From Chitinophagaceae bacterium UBA2791 (GTDB lineage Bacteria > Bacteroidota > Bacteroidia > Chitinophagales > Chitinophagaceae), in assembly GCA_002352105.1 (NCBI GenBank), contig DEHV01000008.1, positions 47,523 to 63,119 on the forward strand: 15,597 bases of DNA, read 5' to 3'. This document shows positions 7,328 to 14,364 of the stretch, one piece after another (positions within the stretch are counted from its first letter, which is position 1; each line of letters begins with the position of its first letter). Below the pieces are notes generated by a model. The model ran no database searches. It worked only from the letters and a program-made list of their open reading frames with translations, and was not told the origin of the DNA. A program made the translations under genes and the position numbers.

Positions 7328-8094
7328 CGCTCTTTTAATTCCTGCAGATTATTTTCCTTTTTCAGTCTGTTCCGGTAATCCTTAAACAGGCTGTACCATT
7401 TAAGTCGCAGCACCCCGAGAATCCCTTCCTTTACAATGCCCTTATGCATTTTAGAGACTCCGTATTTGCGGTCTTCAAAAATGATCGGGATCTCGACAAT
7501 GCGGAAGCCCAGTTTCCAGGCGGCAAATTTCATTTCTATCTGAAAGGCATAACCGAGAAAATGGAGGCCGTCGAGATTAATGGATTCAAGCGTTTCTTTT
7601 TTATAGCATACAAAGCCCGCGGTAGTATCCTTTATCGGCATCCCGGTGATCAAACGCGTATAGAGCGAGCCTCCTTTCGACAACCATATCCGGTTACGCG
7701 GCCAGTTCACGGCTCCCCCGCCCTGTACGTACCGCGACCCGATGGCCATATCGGCCTGGCCGCTTTTACAAACCTCGTACAACCGGGGAAGATCGGCGGG
7801 ATTATGCGAAAAATCGGCGTCCATTTCGAAAATATACCGGTAGCCTTTCTGCAGGGCCCATTTGAACCCGTGTATATAGGCTGTTCCCAGACCCAGCTTA
7901 CCCTTTCTTTCCTCCAGGAACAACGCATCGGGATATTCGGCTTTTAACGCGCTCACAATGCCTGCCGTTCCGTCGGGAGAACCGTCGTCTATGACCAATA
8001 CATGAAAGCCCTGGTCCAGGGTCATAATGGCGCGGATAATATCGCCGATATTCTCCCGTTCATTATAGGTAGGTATGATAACAAGCTTTTCCAC
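7315..8094 (-). CDS. Polyprenol-phosphate mannose synthase-like family 2 glycosyltransferase
   Basis: This 259-residue GT2 enzyme resembles dolichol/polyprenol-phosphate mannose synthase, which moves a hexose from GDP-mannose or a similar donor to a lipid phosphate at the cytoplasmic membrane face. The N-terminus LVIIPTYNERENIGDII, VIDDGSPDGT (34-43), EMDADFSHNP (90-99, Asp92 and Asp94 binding metal), GSRYVQGG and KDTTAGFVCYK (155-165) are diagnostic. It is the short form, with no C-terminal membrane domain. The start codon is GTG at 8092-8094, 3 bp after the exonuclease stop, with AGAAGG about 9 bases upstream, so translation is probably coupled. Its 3' end overlaps the small ORF ahead of eboA. 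The actual sugar and lipid substrates cannot be read from sequence. Confidence 0.88.
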   Translation of the reverse strand: MEKLVIIPTYNERENIGDIIRAIMTLDQGFHVLVIDDGSPDGTAGIVSALKAEYPDALFLEERKGKLGLGTAYIHGFKWALQKGYRYIFEMDADFSHNPADLPRLYEVCKSGQADMAIGSRYVQGGGAVNWPRNRIWLSKGGSLYTRLITGMPIKDTTAGFVCYKKETLESINLDGLHFLGYAFQIEMKFAAWKLGFRIVEIPIIFEDRKYGVSKMHKGIVKEGILGVLRLKWYSLFKDYRNRLKKENNLQELKERWQR

Positions 8095-8097
8095 TAA

Positions 8098-8865
8098 TCA
8101 CCCCTTCTTTAACATCATGCGATTAAAAACTTCCGTGAGCTTCTGCTTGGTGTGCAGGGGAAAATCCCCCTTCATCATCCAGTCATAATATTGCGGTTCG
8201 GCTTTGAGCACCTCGGTCACCGGGCGGCCCTTATGTTTTCCGAAATTAAATACCTCCACTCCTTTCTCCATGATCATCCTCCTGGCAAAATCGACCGTAT
8301 GCTCTTCGCCGATACAGGCGAGAATGCTGTCCACAGTATTGCCCAATTGCGCATATCTTTTTACCTGCGACTGCAGCACTTCCCAGGTGGCCAGCGCGTC
8401 GGCTTCCGCGCTATGCGCCCCGGCAAGATCCTGGTTACAGTAAAACTTATATGCGGCGGCCAGCGTGCGCTGTTCCATCAGGTGAAATATTCTCTGCACG
8501 TCAAGCAGCCTCCTGGCTTTAAAATCAAAATCCAGTCCAACTCTCAGAAATTCTTCCGCCAGCAGGGGGATATCAAAGCGGTTGGAATTATAGCCTGAAA
8601 GATCGGCATTGTCAATAAACTGTTTGATCTCATTGGCAACCTGCCGGAATGTAGGAGCATCCTTTACCATTTCATTGCTGATGCCGTGCACTTCAACAGA
8701 AGATGCGGAAATAGGCATTTCCGGGTTGATCAGTTTTCTTTTAACGGATTTACTGCCGTCGGGCATGATCTTCACGATGGCAATTTCGACGATGCGATCA
8801 GCGCTCAGGTTCATTCCCGTGGTTTCCAGGTCGATAATAGCCAGCGGCTTGGATAATTGTAGCAT
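8098..8865 (-). CDS. DnaQ-like 3'-5' exonuclease with a C-terminal DUF3820-like segment
   Basis: This 255-residue protein is a DEDDh exonuclease of the DNA polymerase III epsilon type. All five catalytic positions are visible: Asp12 and Glu14 in IDLETTG, Asp98 in GYNSNRFD, and His151 and Asp156 in HSAEAD. The exonuclease domain spans roughly 5-170. After it, VFNFGKHKGRPVTEVL (205-220) and the aromatic QYYDWMM resemble the DUF3820 motif (FGKxKG), a combination seen in Bacteroidota 3'-5' exonucleases outside the replicative polymerase. It is the first gene of the run leading into the ebo cluster, with only 3 bp before the glycosyltransferase. A functional link to ebo is not evident; it may simply supply the promoter. 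Confidence 0.9.
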   Translation of the reverse strand: MLQLSKPLAIIDLETTGMNLSADRIVEIAIVKIMPDGSKSVKRKLINPEMPISASSVEVHGISNEMVKDAPTFRQVANEIKQFIDNADLSGYNSNRFDIPLLAEEFLRVGLDFDFKARRLLDVQRIFHLMEQRTLAAAYKFYCNQDLAGAHSAEADALATWEVLQSQVKRYAQLGNTVDSILACIGEEHTVDFARRMIMEKGVEVFNFGKHKGRPVTEVLKAEPQYYDWMMKGDFPLHTKQKLTEVFNRMMLKKG

Positions 8866-8985
8866 AAAATGTAATGAAATGATCTAATAGTAACTCTTTA
8901 CCTGTATGGATTGATAAAAATACGCGCTCTAAAACAAAACGCGGCTGACTTTCCTCATCTCCCGTATACTCTGCCGGTTATTTCA

Positions 8986-8993
8986 CAAATGTA
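8986..8993 (-). promoter_or_regulatory. Possible -7 element for the exonuclease/ebo operon
   Basis: On the minus strand this reads TACATTTG, an exact match to the Bacteroidota -7 consensus TAnnTTTG, about 120 bp ahead of the exonuclease start. I find no TTG at the expected 17-23 bp upstream; the nearest is 33 bp away. The call rests on one short element and is weak. Confidence 0.25.
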
Positions 8994-9081
8994 AGCATAT
9001 CTGCGCCGCTAAATTTTCCGCTTGTCCAACGTTCCGTTCCGGGATAAAGAAAACAGGCCGCTCTTGAGAAAAAATTCAATA

Positions 9082-9122
9082 AATTAATATAAACAAATGA
9101 TTATCATTTAATTACATTAATT
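9082..9122. promoter_or_regulatory. AT-rich dyad, possible operator with Fur-box-like core
   Basis: The site is symmetric about base 9102. The inner arms AAATGAT and ATCATTT flank a single T, and outer arms AATTAAT (9082-9088) and ATTAATT (9116-9122) sit at equal distances, separated by 6-base unmatched spacers. The 13-base centre AATGATTATCATT differs from the middle of the classical Fur box only at the central A/T position, though the outer bases of the 19-bp consensus do not match. It lies about 230 bp from the exonuclease start and 160 bp before the plus-strand promoter candidate, so the controlled gene is unclear. A two-dimer regulator site is one reading; AT-rich chance symmetry is the alternative. 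Confidence 0.35.
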
Positions 9123-9261
9123 TTCAGTTAACAAAAGGACACCCGGCAACCCTGACAAGGCCCGGTTAAAACACATTGCGAACAACCCGTAAAATACATC
9201 ATGAGCAATGCTTTCATGCGGCAGGAACAGATCATTTTTTTTCTTAAAAGTCCGGAGAAGC

Positions 9262-9292
9262 TTGCATAAACGGGATTTTATTATTTACTTTG
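9262..9292 (+). promoter_or_regulatory. Candidate Bacteroidota-type promoter
   Basis: TTG at 9262-9264 is followed after 20 bases by TTACTTTG at 9285-9292. This matches the TTG-N(17-23)-TAnnTTTG promoter layout of Bacteroidota, with one mismatch in the -7 element (T for A at its second position). The predicted transcription start, six to seven bases on, falls at about 9299, the foot of a stable GC-rich hairpin. It would drive the leader or small RNA and the lipoprotein gene downstream. Confidence 0.4.
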
Positions 9293-9297
9293 AAAAT

Positions 9298-9408
9298 GAC
9301 TACGCCCGCTGCGGGCAGTCAGCGTCCAATCCTACAAATTTCCCATAACACCATCCGCTTCCTCTGAATTTCCTGATGATCGTTGATCCCTTTTCATCAG
9401 GTTTTATT
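9298..9408 (+). ncRNA. Candidate structured leader or small RNA of about 110 nt
   Basis: Directly after the promoter candidate is a hairpin in which GACT and AGTC close a GCCCG-CTG-CGGGC stem, with a two-base AC bulge (9298-9320). About 50 bases later CCTGATGA (9372-9379) pairs with TCATCAGG (9394-9401) across a 14-base loop, followed by TTTTATT. A hairpin at the 5' end and a terminator-like one at the 3' end is the layout of a small RNA. It would equally fit an attenuated 5' leader of the lipoprotein mRNA, whose ATG is 30 bases further on. I do not recognise a known riboswitch or RNA family. Confidence 0.3.
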
Positions 9409-9431
9409 CATTCACTTTAAATACCTCAAAA

Positions 9432-9551
9432 ATGAAAAGGAAGCTTATCATTCTGGCGCTAGCATGCGTTACCGCAATTGGATTCACCTCCTGCACCGCG
9501 CAAAAAGGCTGCAAATCAACGCATGGTTTTGTCGGTTACAGCGGCAGATAA
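9432..9551 (+). CDS. Small 39-residue lipoprotein
   Basis: ATG at 9432 opens 39 codons to TAA at 9549-9551. The product starts MKRKLIILALACVTAIGF, a clear lipoprotein signal peptide with a charged start and hydrophobic core, and continues into the lipobox FTSC, so signal peptidase II would cleave before Cys21. The mature peptide would be only 19 residues (CTAQKGCKSTHGFVGYSGR), with a second Cys at 27 and a Gly/Tyr-rich end. Tiny lipoproteins of this kind, with a KxGC and a terminal GY motif, are common but uncharacterised in Bacteroidota. A strong terminator lies 35 bp downstream and a candidate promoter 140 bp upstream, so it looks like a monocistronic unit. Confidence 0.7.
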   Translation: MKRKLIILALACVTAIGFTSCTAQKGCKSTHGFVGYSGR

Positions 9552-9585
9552 TCAAGAACCATCTTTTTTAATGTTTTATAGTATC

Positions 9586-9616
9586 AAAGGTTACCTTGCA
9601 AGGGTAACCTTTTGCT
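9586..9616 (+). terminator. Intrinsic terminator after the small lipoprotein gene
   Basis: AAAGGTTACC (9586-9595) pairs perfectly with GGTAACCTTT (9603-9612), giving a 10-bp stem with a 7-base loop and a T-rich tail (TTTTGCTTTT in all). It stands 35 bp after the lipoprotein stop and 77 bp before the ytxJ/brxC start. Confidence 0.8.
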
Positions 9617-9689
9617 TTTGCCAACAACGGGACCGGATATGGCGGCGGACTACCGCGCGATCCATCCTCAAATGATAAATAAAACTGCT

Positions 9690-10043
9690 ATGGACTGGAT
9701 ACCCTTATACCAGGAATCGCAATTGGAAGAGATCCGGCAAAGATCTTTTTCCAGGGCGCAGGCGATCCTAAAATACAGCGTGCTGTGCTCGCTCAGCGCG
9801 ACGATCAAAGACCGGCTGGATCGATCCGAAGCTGCCGCAGACGCCGACTTTTACTGGCTTGACCTGATCCGCTACCGTTCTATTTCGAATGCAATAGCGG
9901 AATCATACGGCGTTACGCACAAATCGCCCCAGATCCTATTGATCCGAAACGGGCAATGCGTTTACCATGAGAGCCATATGGGTATTTACATGGAAAAACT
10001 CAATAAGATCTTAACAGAACAACAGGAAAATGCAGGAAAATAG
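9690..10043 (+). CDS. ytxJ: YtxJ/BrxC-type monothiol bacilliredoxin
   Basis: This 117-residue thioredoxin-fold protein matches the 'bacillithiol system redox-active protein YtxJ' (BrxC). I start at ATG 9690 because MDWIPL is the usual N-terminus; the frame is open further upstream to 9612, which would run into the terminator stem. The active-site Cys33 lies in YSVLCSLSA, equivalent to the family's TRCSIS. The cis-Pro loop is HKSPQILLI, and GQCVYHESHMGI near the end is strongly conserved, including a second Cys at 90. The family removes bacillithiol from mixed disulfides on proteins in the cytosol. Its presence predicts that this organism makes bacillithiol. No promoter is obvious between the terminator and this gene, so readthrough or a non-consensus promoter would be needed. 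Confidence 0.88.
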   Translation: MDWIPLYQESQLEEIRQRSFSRAQAILKYSVLCSLSATIKDRLDRSEAAADADFYWLDLIRYRSISNAIAESYGVTHKSPQILLIRNGQCVYHESHMGIYMEKLNKILTEQQENAGK

Positions 10044-10131
10044 AAGAAGACAACGCGGAGTTCCTGGTAAAACTGCGCGAAAGGAAGGAGGGTTCGGCCT
10101 TTTTGTAAGGCTGTAGGGAAAGAAGCGGCGT

Positions 10132-11679
10132 TCAGTTCCTTTTATAAAACTGCAGGCTGACAGCGGGAGCAAAGCTTTTTTCGCTCAGCGTGAAAAAGCC
10201 ATTGTTGTTATTGGCGAAAGCGACGGCTTCGCCCTGGGGCTCCAGCTGATAAGCGATAGACGTTCCTCCGCGTTTAAGTACATCCGGTATGGACTCGCCC
10301 GCTTTGCGCGTATAATAATAAAGAGAGGTATAGGTCTTTACGATGATCTCGCCGCCATCGGGAGACTGCGCTGCGCTGACCACGCCATTGTAATCGAGCG
10401 CGAGGTCAAACACCGCTTCATTAGCCGCTTCGGTTTGCTGGGGATAGGCCAGGCGGTACACCCCCGATTTGGCGTCTCTTTTGGTAATGATATAGATATC
10501 CTTCGAAACCCCGTCTACCAGGATCGCTTCGGCATCATGCGAACCGTCGGGATAGCTAAAGGTTATTTTATCAAACTGATCCACAGATGCTGCCGATAAC
10601 AGGGGTTCTTCGAACCGGTAAATGGAATAGTCCGCATGAGTTTGATTGTTATCTCCTATATCCGCGATATAAAGATAGTTTTTATTGTCTCCGGGCCCCC
10701 TGGCCAAAGCCATGTCTTCCCAGTCGCGGTTAACCGCGCCGGTTAGCGGGATCGATCTTCCAACGCTGCCGTCATGTTGCACAGTGCGGATCTGCGGCGG
10801 ATTGCCGCTGTCTTCCACCACCCACAGGTACCCTGGATTGGCTTTGCTATCGGCCATGCCTGAACTTTCGTCAATATTGCCATCCCGGAGCGGAAACAGT
10901 TGCGGCGCCGTCGCGTAGACAGGCTCCGGATCGCTGGTACCAGAGGCTTTCTGGCAACCTCCAACCAGCGGCAGCGGTATCAGCGCAGCCATCAGCAGCG
11001 ACAATCCTCTTACCCGCCTGATCCTCCCAACTATCCATAAAGAAAGCATCAGCCAGATGACCGCTGCGGCAAAACCCGCCAGCACATCGCTGAGATAATG
11101 TACCCTGAAATAGATCCTGCTAAAACCAACAAGCGCGATCATAAGCGCGAGTAGCGGTATCAGCAGCTGTTTTATTTGTTGCCGCAGGGAACTGTTCCAG
11201 ACCAGGTACATCAGCAATCCATAGAACGCCAAACCCGACATCGAATGGCCGCTGGGAAAGCTGAACCCTTCCACGCCCTCCAGGAGGGGGTCGGCAGGCC
11301 TGATCCTTCCGAAATAAGCCTTGAGCGCCTTATTGATCAACACCGTTCCCAACGATACTACCACTACCGTAATAAAAGAGGTCTTGTCTTTTTTCAGGAG
11401 AAGAAAATAAAGCGCCAGCAGGATATTGGCGGGCAAAAGAAAGGGAGTGGAACCCAGCGAGGTAAAGACAAAGAGTATCCAGGTATTCCAGTCGTTTATA
11501 TAAGGCGCGATAAACTCAAAAACGCGATGATCCAGCGCATGATCGTTCATCCTGAACGTATAATTAACGATATAGGCAAAGCCCGCTATCGAACCTATGA
11601 ACAGGATCGCCGCCGCGCCGGAGGAAACAATCCCCTGTCGGGCCGTTATTTTTCTAAGACGGTCTGAAACAAAGCCCAT
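10132..11679 (-). CDS. PAP2 lipid phosphatase fused to a propeller-like periplasmic domain
   Basis: This 515-residue protein joins two parts. Residues 1-222 are a six-helix PAP2 phosphatase with all three motifs: K120-x6-R127-P128, PSGH (142-145) and S187-R188-x5-H194-x3-D198. Such enzymes dephosphorylate undecaprenyl diphosphate or related lipids. Then RIRRVR is followed by a hydrophobic stretch (225-240) ending in VGGC (Cys242), which looks like a lipoprotein signal inside the chain. Residues 260-515 resemble a beta-propeller, with segments such as LWVVEDSGNPPQI, NRDWEDMAL and YIADIGDNNQ; I do not recognise a named family. The positive-inside rule places this domain in the periplasm. GGAAG precedes the ATG, and the gene follows the sugar transferase by 17 bp, suggesting carrier-lipid recycling in polysaccharide export. 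Confidence 0.83.
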   Translation of the reverse strand: MGFVSDRLRKITARQGIVSSGAAAILFIGSIAGFAYIVNYTFRMNDHALDHRVFEFIAPYINDWNTWILFVFTSLGSTPFLLPANILLALYFLLLKKDKTSFITVVVVSLGTVLINKALKAYFGRIRPADPLLEGVEGFSFPSGHSMSGLAFYGLLMYLVWNSSLRQQIKQLLIPLLALMIALVGFSRIYFRVHYLSDVLAGFAAAVIWLMLSLWIVGRIRRVRGLSLLMAALIPLPLVGGCQKASGTSDPEPVYATAPQLFPLRDGNIDESSGMADSKANPGYLWVVEDSGNPPQIRTVQHDGSVGRSIPLTGAVNRDWEDMALARGPGDNKNYLYIADIGDNNQTHADYSIYRFEEPLLSAASVDQFDKITFSYPDGSHDAEAILVDGVSKDIYIITKRDAKSGVYRLAYPQQTEAANEAVFDLALDYNGVVSAAQSPDGGEIIVKTYTSLYYYTRKAGESIPDVLKRGGTSIAYQLEPQGEAVAFANNNNGFFTLSEKSFAPAVSLQFYKRN

Positions 11680-11696
11680 TTATCTTCCGCTGGATA

Positions 11697-13088
11697 TTAG
11701 AATGCGTTTTTATTTCCCCTAAAGGTATTGTAAACGGTCAGGAACATGATCCTTATGTCGAGCCAGATGCTCCAGTTTTCCATATACCATATATCGTGCT
11801 CCACGCGCTGCTGCATCTGCATGATGGTTTTGGTCTCGCCGCGGAAACCGTTTACCTGGGCCCAGCCTGTAATGCCCGGGGTCAGGAATTGGCGGATCAT
11901 ATACTGGCCGATGACCTTTGAATAATCTTCAGTGTGTTTGAGCATATGAGGACGCGGACCTACAATACTCATCTCCCCTTTCAACACATTGATGAACTGG
12001 GGAAATTCATCAACATTTGTTCTGCGCATGAACTTGCCGATCTTTGTTAATCGCGAGTCGTTCCGGGTGGCCTGCTTGGAGTTTGCATCCTTGTTCACTT
12101 TCATACTCCTGAACTTATAACAGCGAAAAGGCTGATTGTCTCTCCCGCTCCGCTCCTGGATAAAAAACACCGGCCCTTTCGATTCGAGCTTGATCAGCAG
12201 CGCCATCAGGGGAACCAGCCAGGAGAGAACAAACACCATCACCAGCGAACTCACGATCACGTCGAATAATCTTTTTTTGATGCGGTTGCTCACGTCATTC
12301 AGCGGCTCGGTGCGGATAGAAAGCACCGGCATGTCCTTGAGGTAGTCGATATACACCGGTCTCTTGATAAAAAAGGAAAGATCGGGGATGATACGGAAAC
12401 GGATGCACTCCTGGTCGGCCTGCATCATCAATTCATATATTTCGCCGTCCTGCTCCGGGCCAATGGTAGAATATATCTCGTTTACCTGGTATTGTTTGGC
12501 CACCTTTATCACCCCTCCTATATCGCTGACGATCGGATAATTGGACAACTCGTGCACATTTTCCGGCTCCTCGCAAAACCCGATGATCTCCGTATTCATT
12601 CCTTCCTCTTCAAGATAATGCACCAGCTTTTTAGCCGCTTCATTATAACCGATGATGAGCACCTTCCTCACCAGGTATTCCTGGTGGCGGAAATAGTGGC
12701 GGATCATCAGGTAAATGAACCTGTTTACCAGCAACATCATACCCATGCTCGCCAGTACCACGGAGATGAACAAACGCGATAACTGAAACTGCTGAAAGAA
12801 ATACAGATACAGCATGACGATGCCAAGCCACCCGAAATAAACGCGCGTCGTCCGGCGGGTAAACAATTCGAAGCTATTGATATACTTCTCATTGTAGACA
12901 TTCCCTACCCAGCAAACCAGCATCCAGGCCAGGTTGAGAAAAAGCCAGAAGCGGGCATAGATCACAAAATGGTCCACGGGGATGGTATCGCTCAGCCATA
13001 ATTGCGTAACCAGTACGATCAGGTTCAGCGTGATAAGGTCGAGCCCTGCAAGCACCAGTTGCAGGAAACGAATAAATCTGTAATTCAT
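11697..13088 (-). CDS. Undecaprenyl-phosphate sugar phosphotransferase (initiating enzyme)
   Basis: This 463-residue polyprenyl glycosylphosphotransferase of the WcaJ/CpsE type loads the first sugar-1-phosphate (often glucose or galactose) onto undecaprenyl phosphate, starting polysaccharide synthesis. The N-terminal half has four to five hydrophobic helices (about 8-125), followed by a CoA-binding-like soluble domain (VLIIGYNEAAKKLVHYLEE, from 143). A re-entrant hydrophobic segment (275-300) leads into the catalytic domain, with GPVFFIQERSGRD, CYKFRSMK (323-330), the DEFPQFINVLKGEMS region (Asp360, Glu361), VGPRPHML and PGITGWAQVNG. The length is typical. Donor specificity cannot be read. 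It lies 52 bp after wecB and 17 bp before the PAP2 fusion gene, within one transcription direction. Confidence 0.92.
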   Translation of the reverse strand: MNYRFIRFLQLVLAGLDLITLNLIVLVTQLWLSDTIPVDHFVIYARFWLFLNLAWMLVCWVGNVYNEKYINSFELFTRRTTRVYFGWLGIVMLYLYFFQQFQLSRLFISVVLASMGMMLLVNRFIYLMIRHYFRHQEYLVRKVLIIGYNEAAKKLVHYLEEEGMNTEIIGFCEEPENVHELSNYPIVSDIGGVIKVAKQYQVNEIYSTIGPEQDGEIYELMMQADQECIRFRIIPDLSFFIKRPVYIDYLKDMPVLSIRTEPLNDVSNRIKKRLFDVIVSSLVMVFVLSWLVPLMALLIKLESKGPVFFIQERSGRDNQPFRCYKFRSMKVNKDANSKQATRNDSRLTKIGKFMRRTNVDEFPQFINVLKGEMSIVGPRPHMLKHTEDYSKVIGQYMIRQFLTPGITGWAQVNGFRGETKTIMQMQQRVEHDIWYMENWSIWLDIRIMFLTVYNTFRGNKNAF

Positions 13089-13140
13089 AATATGTCAGGT
13101 TAAGGAAGGCATGCTGTCTGCGACGGGGCGCCGTTAGCGA

Positions 13141-14250
13141 TTATGCGGGAACCGTCGCGTCGGCATAAAGGGTCAAAAGCTTTGCCACGATACGCGGAGC
13201 TGTTTTACCGTCCCACATTGGCGGAACGGCGCTTTTTTTCCAGTTGCCGGCAAGTAGCTTTTCAAGATAGGGAGCCAGGTTCGAAGGATTTGTTCCCACC
13301 AGTTCATTGGTCCCTTCTGTAACGGTTTCGGGGCGTTCGGTAGAATCCCTGAGCGTCATGCAGGGCACTTTTAATACCGTGGTCTCTTCGGTAATTCCGC
13401 CCGAATCGGTAATCACCGCCTTGGCATTTTTCACCATATAAATAAACTCCAGGTATCCCATCGGCTCTACCTGCAGCAAGCGGGGATGATGATACCTGAT
13501 CAATTCCAGCTTCTGCCGGGTTCTCGGGTGCACGGGGAATACGATCGGCATGTCGCCGGTCCCATCCAGGATGGCGTCCAGCATCGCCTTTAACTTATAA
13601 GGATCGTCTACGTTCGCCGGGCGGTGAAGGGTGACCAGGAAATAATTGCCGGCTTTGAGCTTGAATGCGTCCCATATATCCGGCTGCTGCAACCGGTCCA
13701 GGTTAGCAAACAGAGTATCGATCATGGTATTGCCGACGAAATGAATGCGGTCTTCCGATATTCCCGATTTCCTGAGCTGCGCATTGGCAACCTCGCTGGT
13801 GGTAAAGAAATGATCGGTAATGGAATCGGTGACGATCCTGTTGATCTCTTCCGGCATGGTCATATCGCCCGAACGGATCCCCGCTTCCACATGCACGACG
13901 GGCACGCATAATTTTTTGGCTACAATGGAGCAGGCCATAGTAGAGGTCACGTCTCCCACCACCAACACTACATCGGGCCGGTGGGCGATCATATCTTTTT
14001 CAAACCGCACCATTATCGCCGCTGTTTGCTCGGCCTGGCTTCCGCCGCCGGCCTCGAGATTAACATGGGGTTCGGGAATGCCCAACTGCTCAAAAAAATC
14101 TCCGCTCATCTTTTTATCATAATGCTGACCGGTGTGAATAAGGCGAAAATCAATCTCGCGTCCCTGTTCTTTTGCGGCGTTGATGGCTTTGATGATCGGG
14201 GCCACTTTCATAAAATTGGGCCTCGCCCCCGCAATAATTGCAATGATCAT
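13141..14250 (-). CDS. wecB: UDP-N-acetylglucosamine 2-epimerase (non-hydrolysing)
   Basis: This 369-residue WecB-type enzyme interconverts UDP-GlcNAc and UDP-ManNAc in the cytosol, supplying ManNAc for surface polysaccharide. Family residues are visible: Arg10 in GARPNFMKVAPI, Asp100 in VVGDVTST, Glu122 in HVEAGIRSGD, MPEEINRI (132-139), His209 in TLHRPANVDD and the nucleotide loop TDSGGITEETTVL (281-293) followed by RDSTERPETVTEGTNE. The length matches bacterial members. GT-B folded glycosyltransferases are related, but these motifs are specific to the epimerase. It lies between a GT4 gene (114 bp upstream) and the initiating sugar transferase (52 bp downstream). No UDP-ManNAc dehydrogenase gene is seen in the window. 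Confidence 0.93.
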   Translation of the reverse strand: MIIAIIAGARPNFMKVAPIIKAINAAKEQGREIDFRLIHTGQHYDKKMSGDFFEQLGIPEPHVNLEAGGGSQAEQTAAIMVRFEKDMIAHRPDVVLVVGDVTSTMACSIVAKKLCVPVVHVEAGIRSGDMTMPEEINRIVTDSITDHFFTTSEVANAQLRKSGISEDRIHFVGNTMIDTLFANLDRLQQPDIWDAFKLKAGNYFLVTLHRPANVDDPYKLKAMLDAILDGTGDMPIVFPVHPRTRQKLELIRYHHPRLLQVEPMGYLEFIYMVKNAKAVITDSGGITEETTVLKVPCMTLRDSTERPETVTEGTNELVGTNPSNLAPYLEKLLAGNWKKSAVPPMWDGKTAPRIVAKLLTLYADATVPA

Positions 14251-14364
14251 ATCTGTTTAAGTTTATTTTACTATTTGTCGAACTGCCTGGCAAAGCCTGC
14301 GATCGAAAGAAAACGACCCGAAATGCCGTCTACCTGTCTCAGGTTAGCGTTTGAAAAAGGCGAT

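Larger units (their letters stand above)
8866..9431. other. Long intergenic region between divergent genes
   Basis: These 566 bases lie between the minus-strand exonuclease and the plus-strand small lipoprotein. No convincing protein gene is seen. From left to right they contain a TACATTTG element facing the exonuclease (8986-8993, minus), an AT-rich dyad with a Fur-box-like centre (9082-9122), a TTG-N20-TTACTTTG promoter-like sequence (9262-9292, plus), a GC-rich hairpin (9298-9320), and a second hairpin followed by TTTTATT (9372-9407) just before the lipoprotein gene. The stretch 9125-9260 holds nothing I can interpret. Confidence 0.7.

Noticed and set aside
9201..9269. 22-codon ATG-initiated frame on the plus strand.
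   Set aside because: It is very short, lacks recognisable features and runs into the promoter candidate; probably chance.
10030..10116. 28-codon ATG frame overlapping the bacilliredoxin stop, encoding a very basic peptide.
   Set aside because: It has no signal, motif or downstream context, and the competing frame looks more protein-like.
14330..14347. ACCTG-TCT-CAGGT hairpin between the GT4 gene and wecB.
   Set aside because: It has no T-rich tail on the transcribed strand, so it is not a credible terminator, and no other role is evident.
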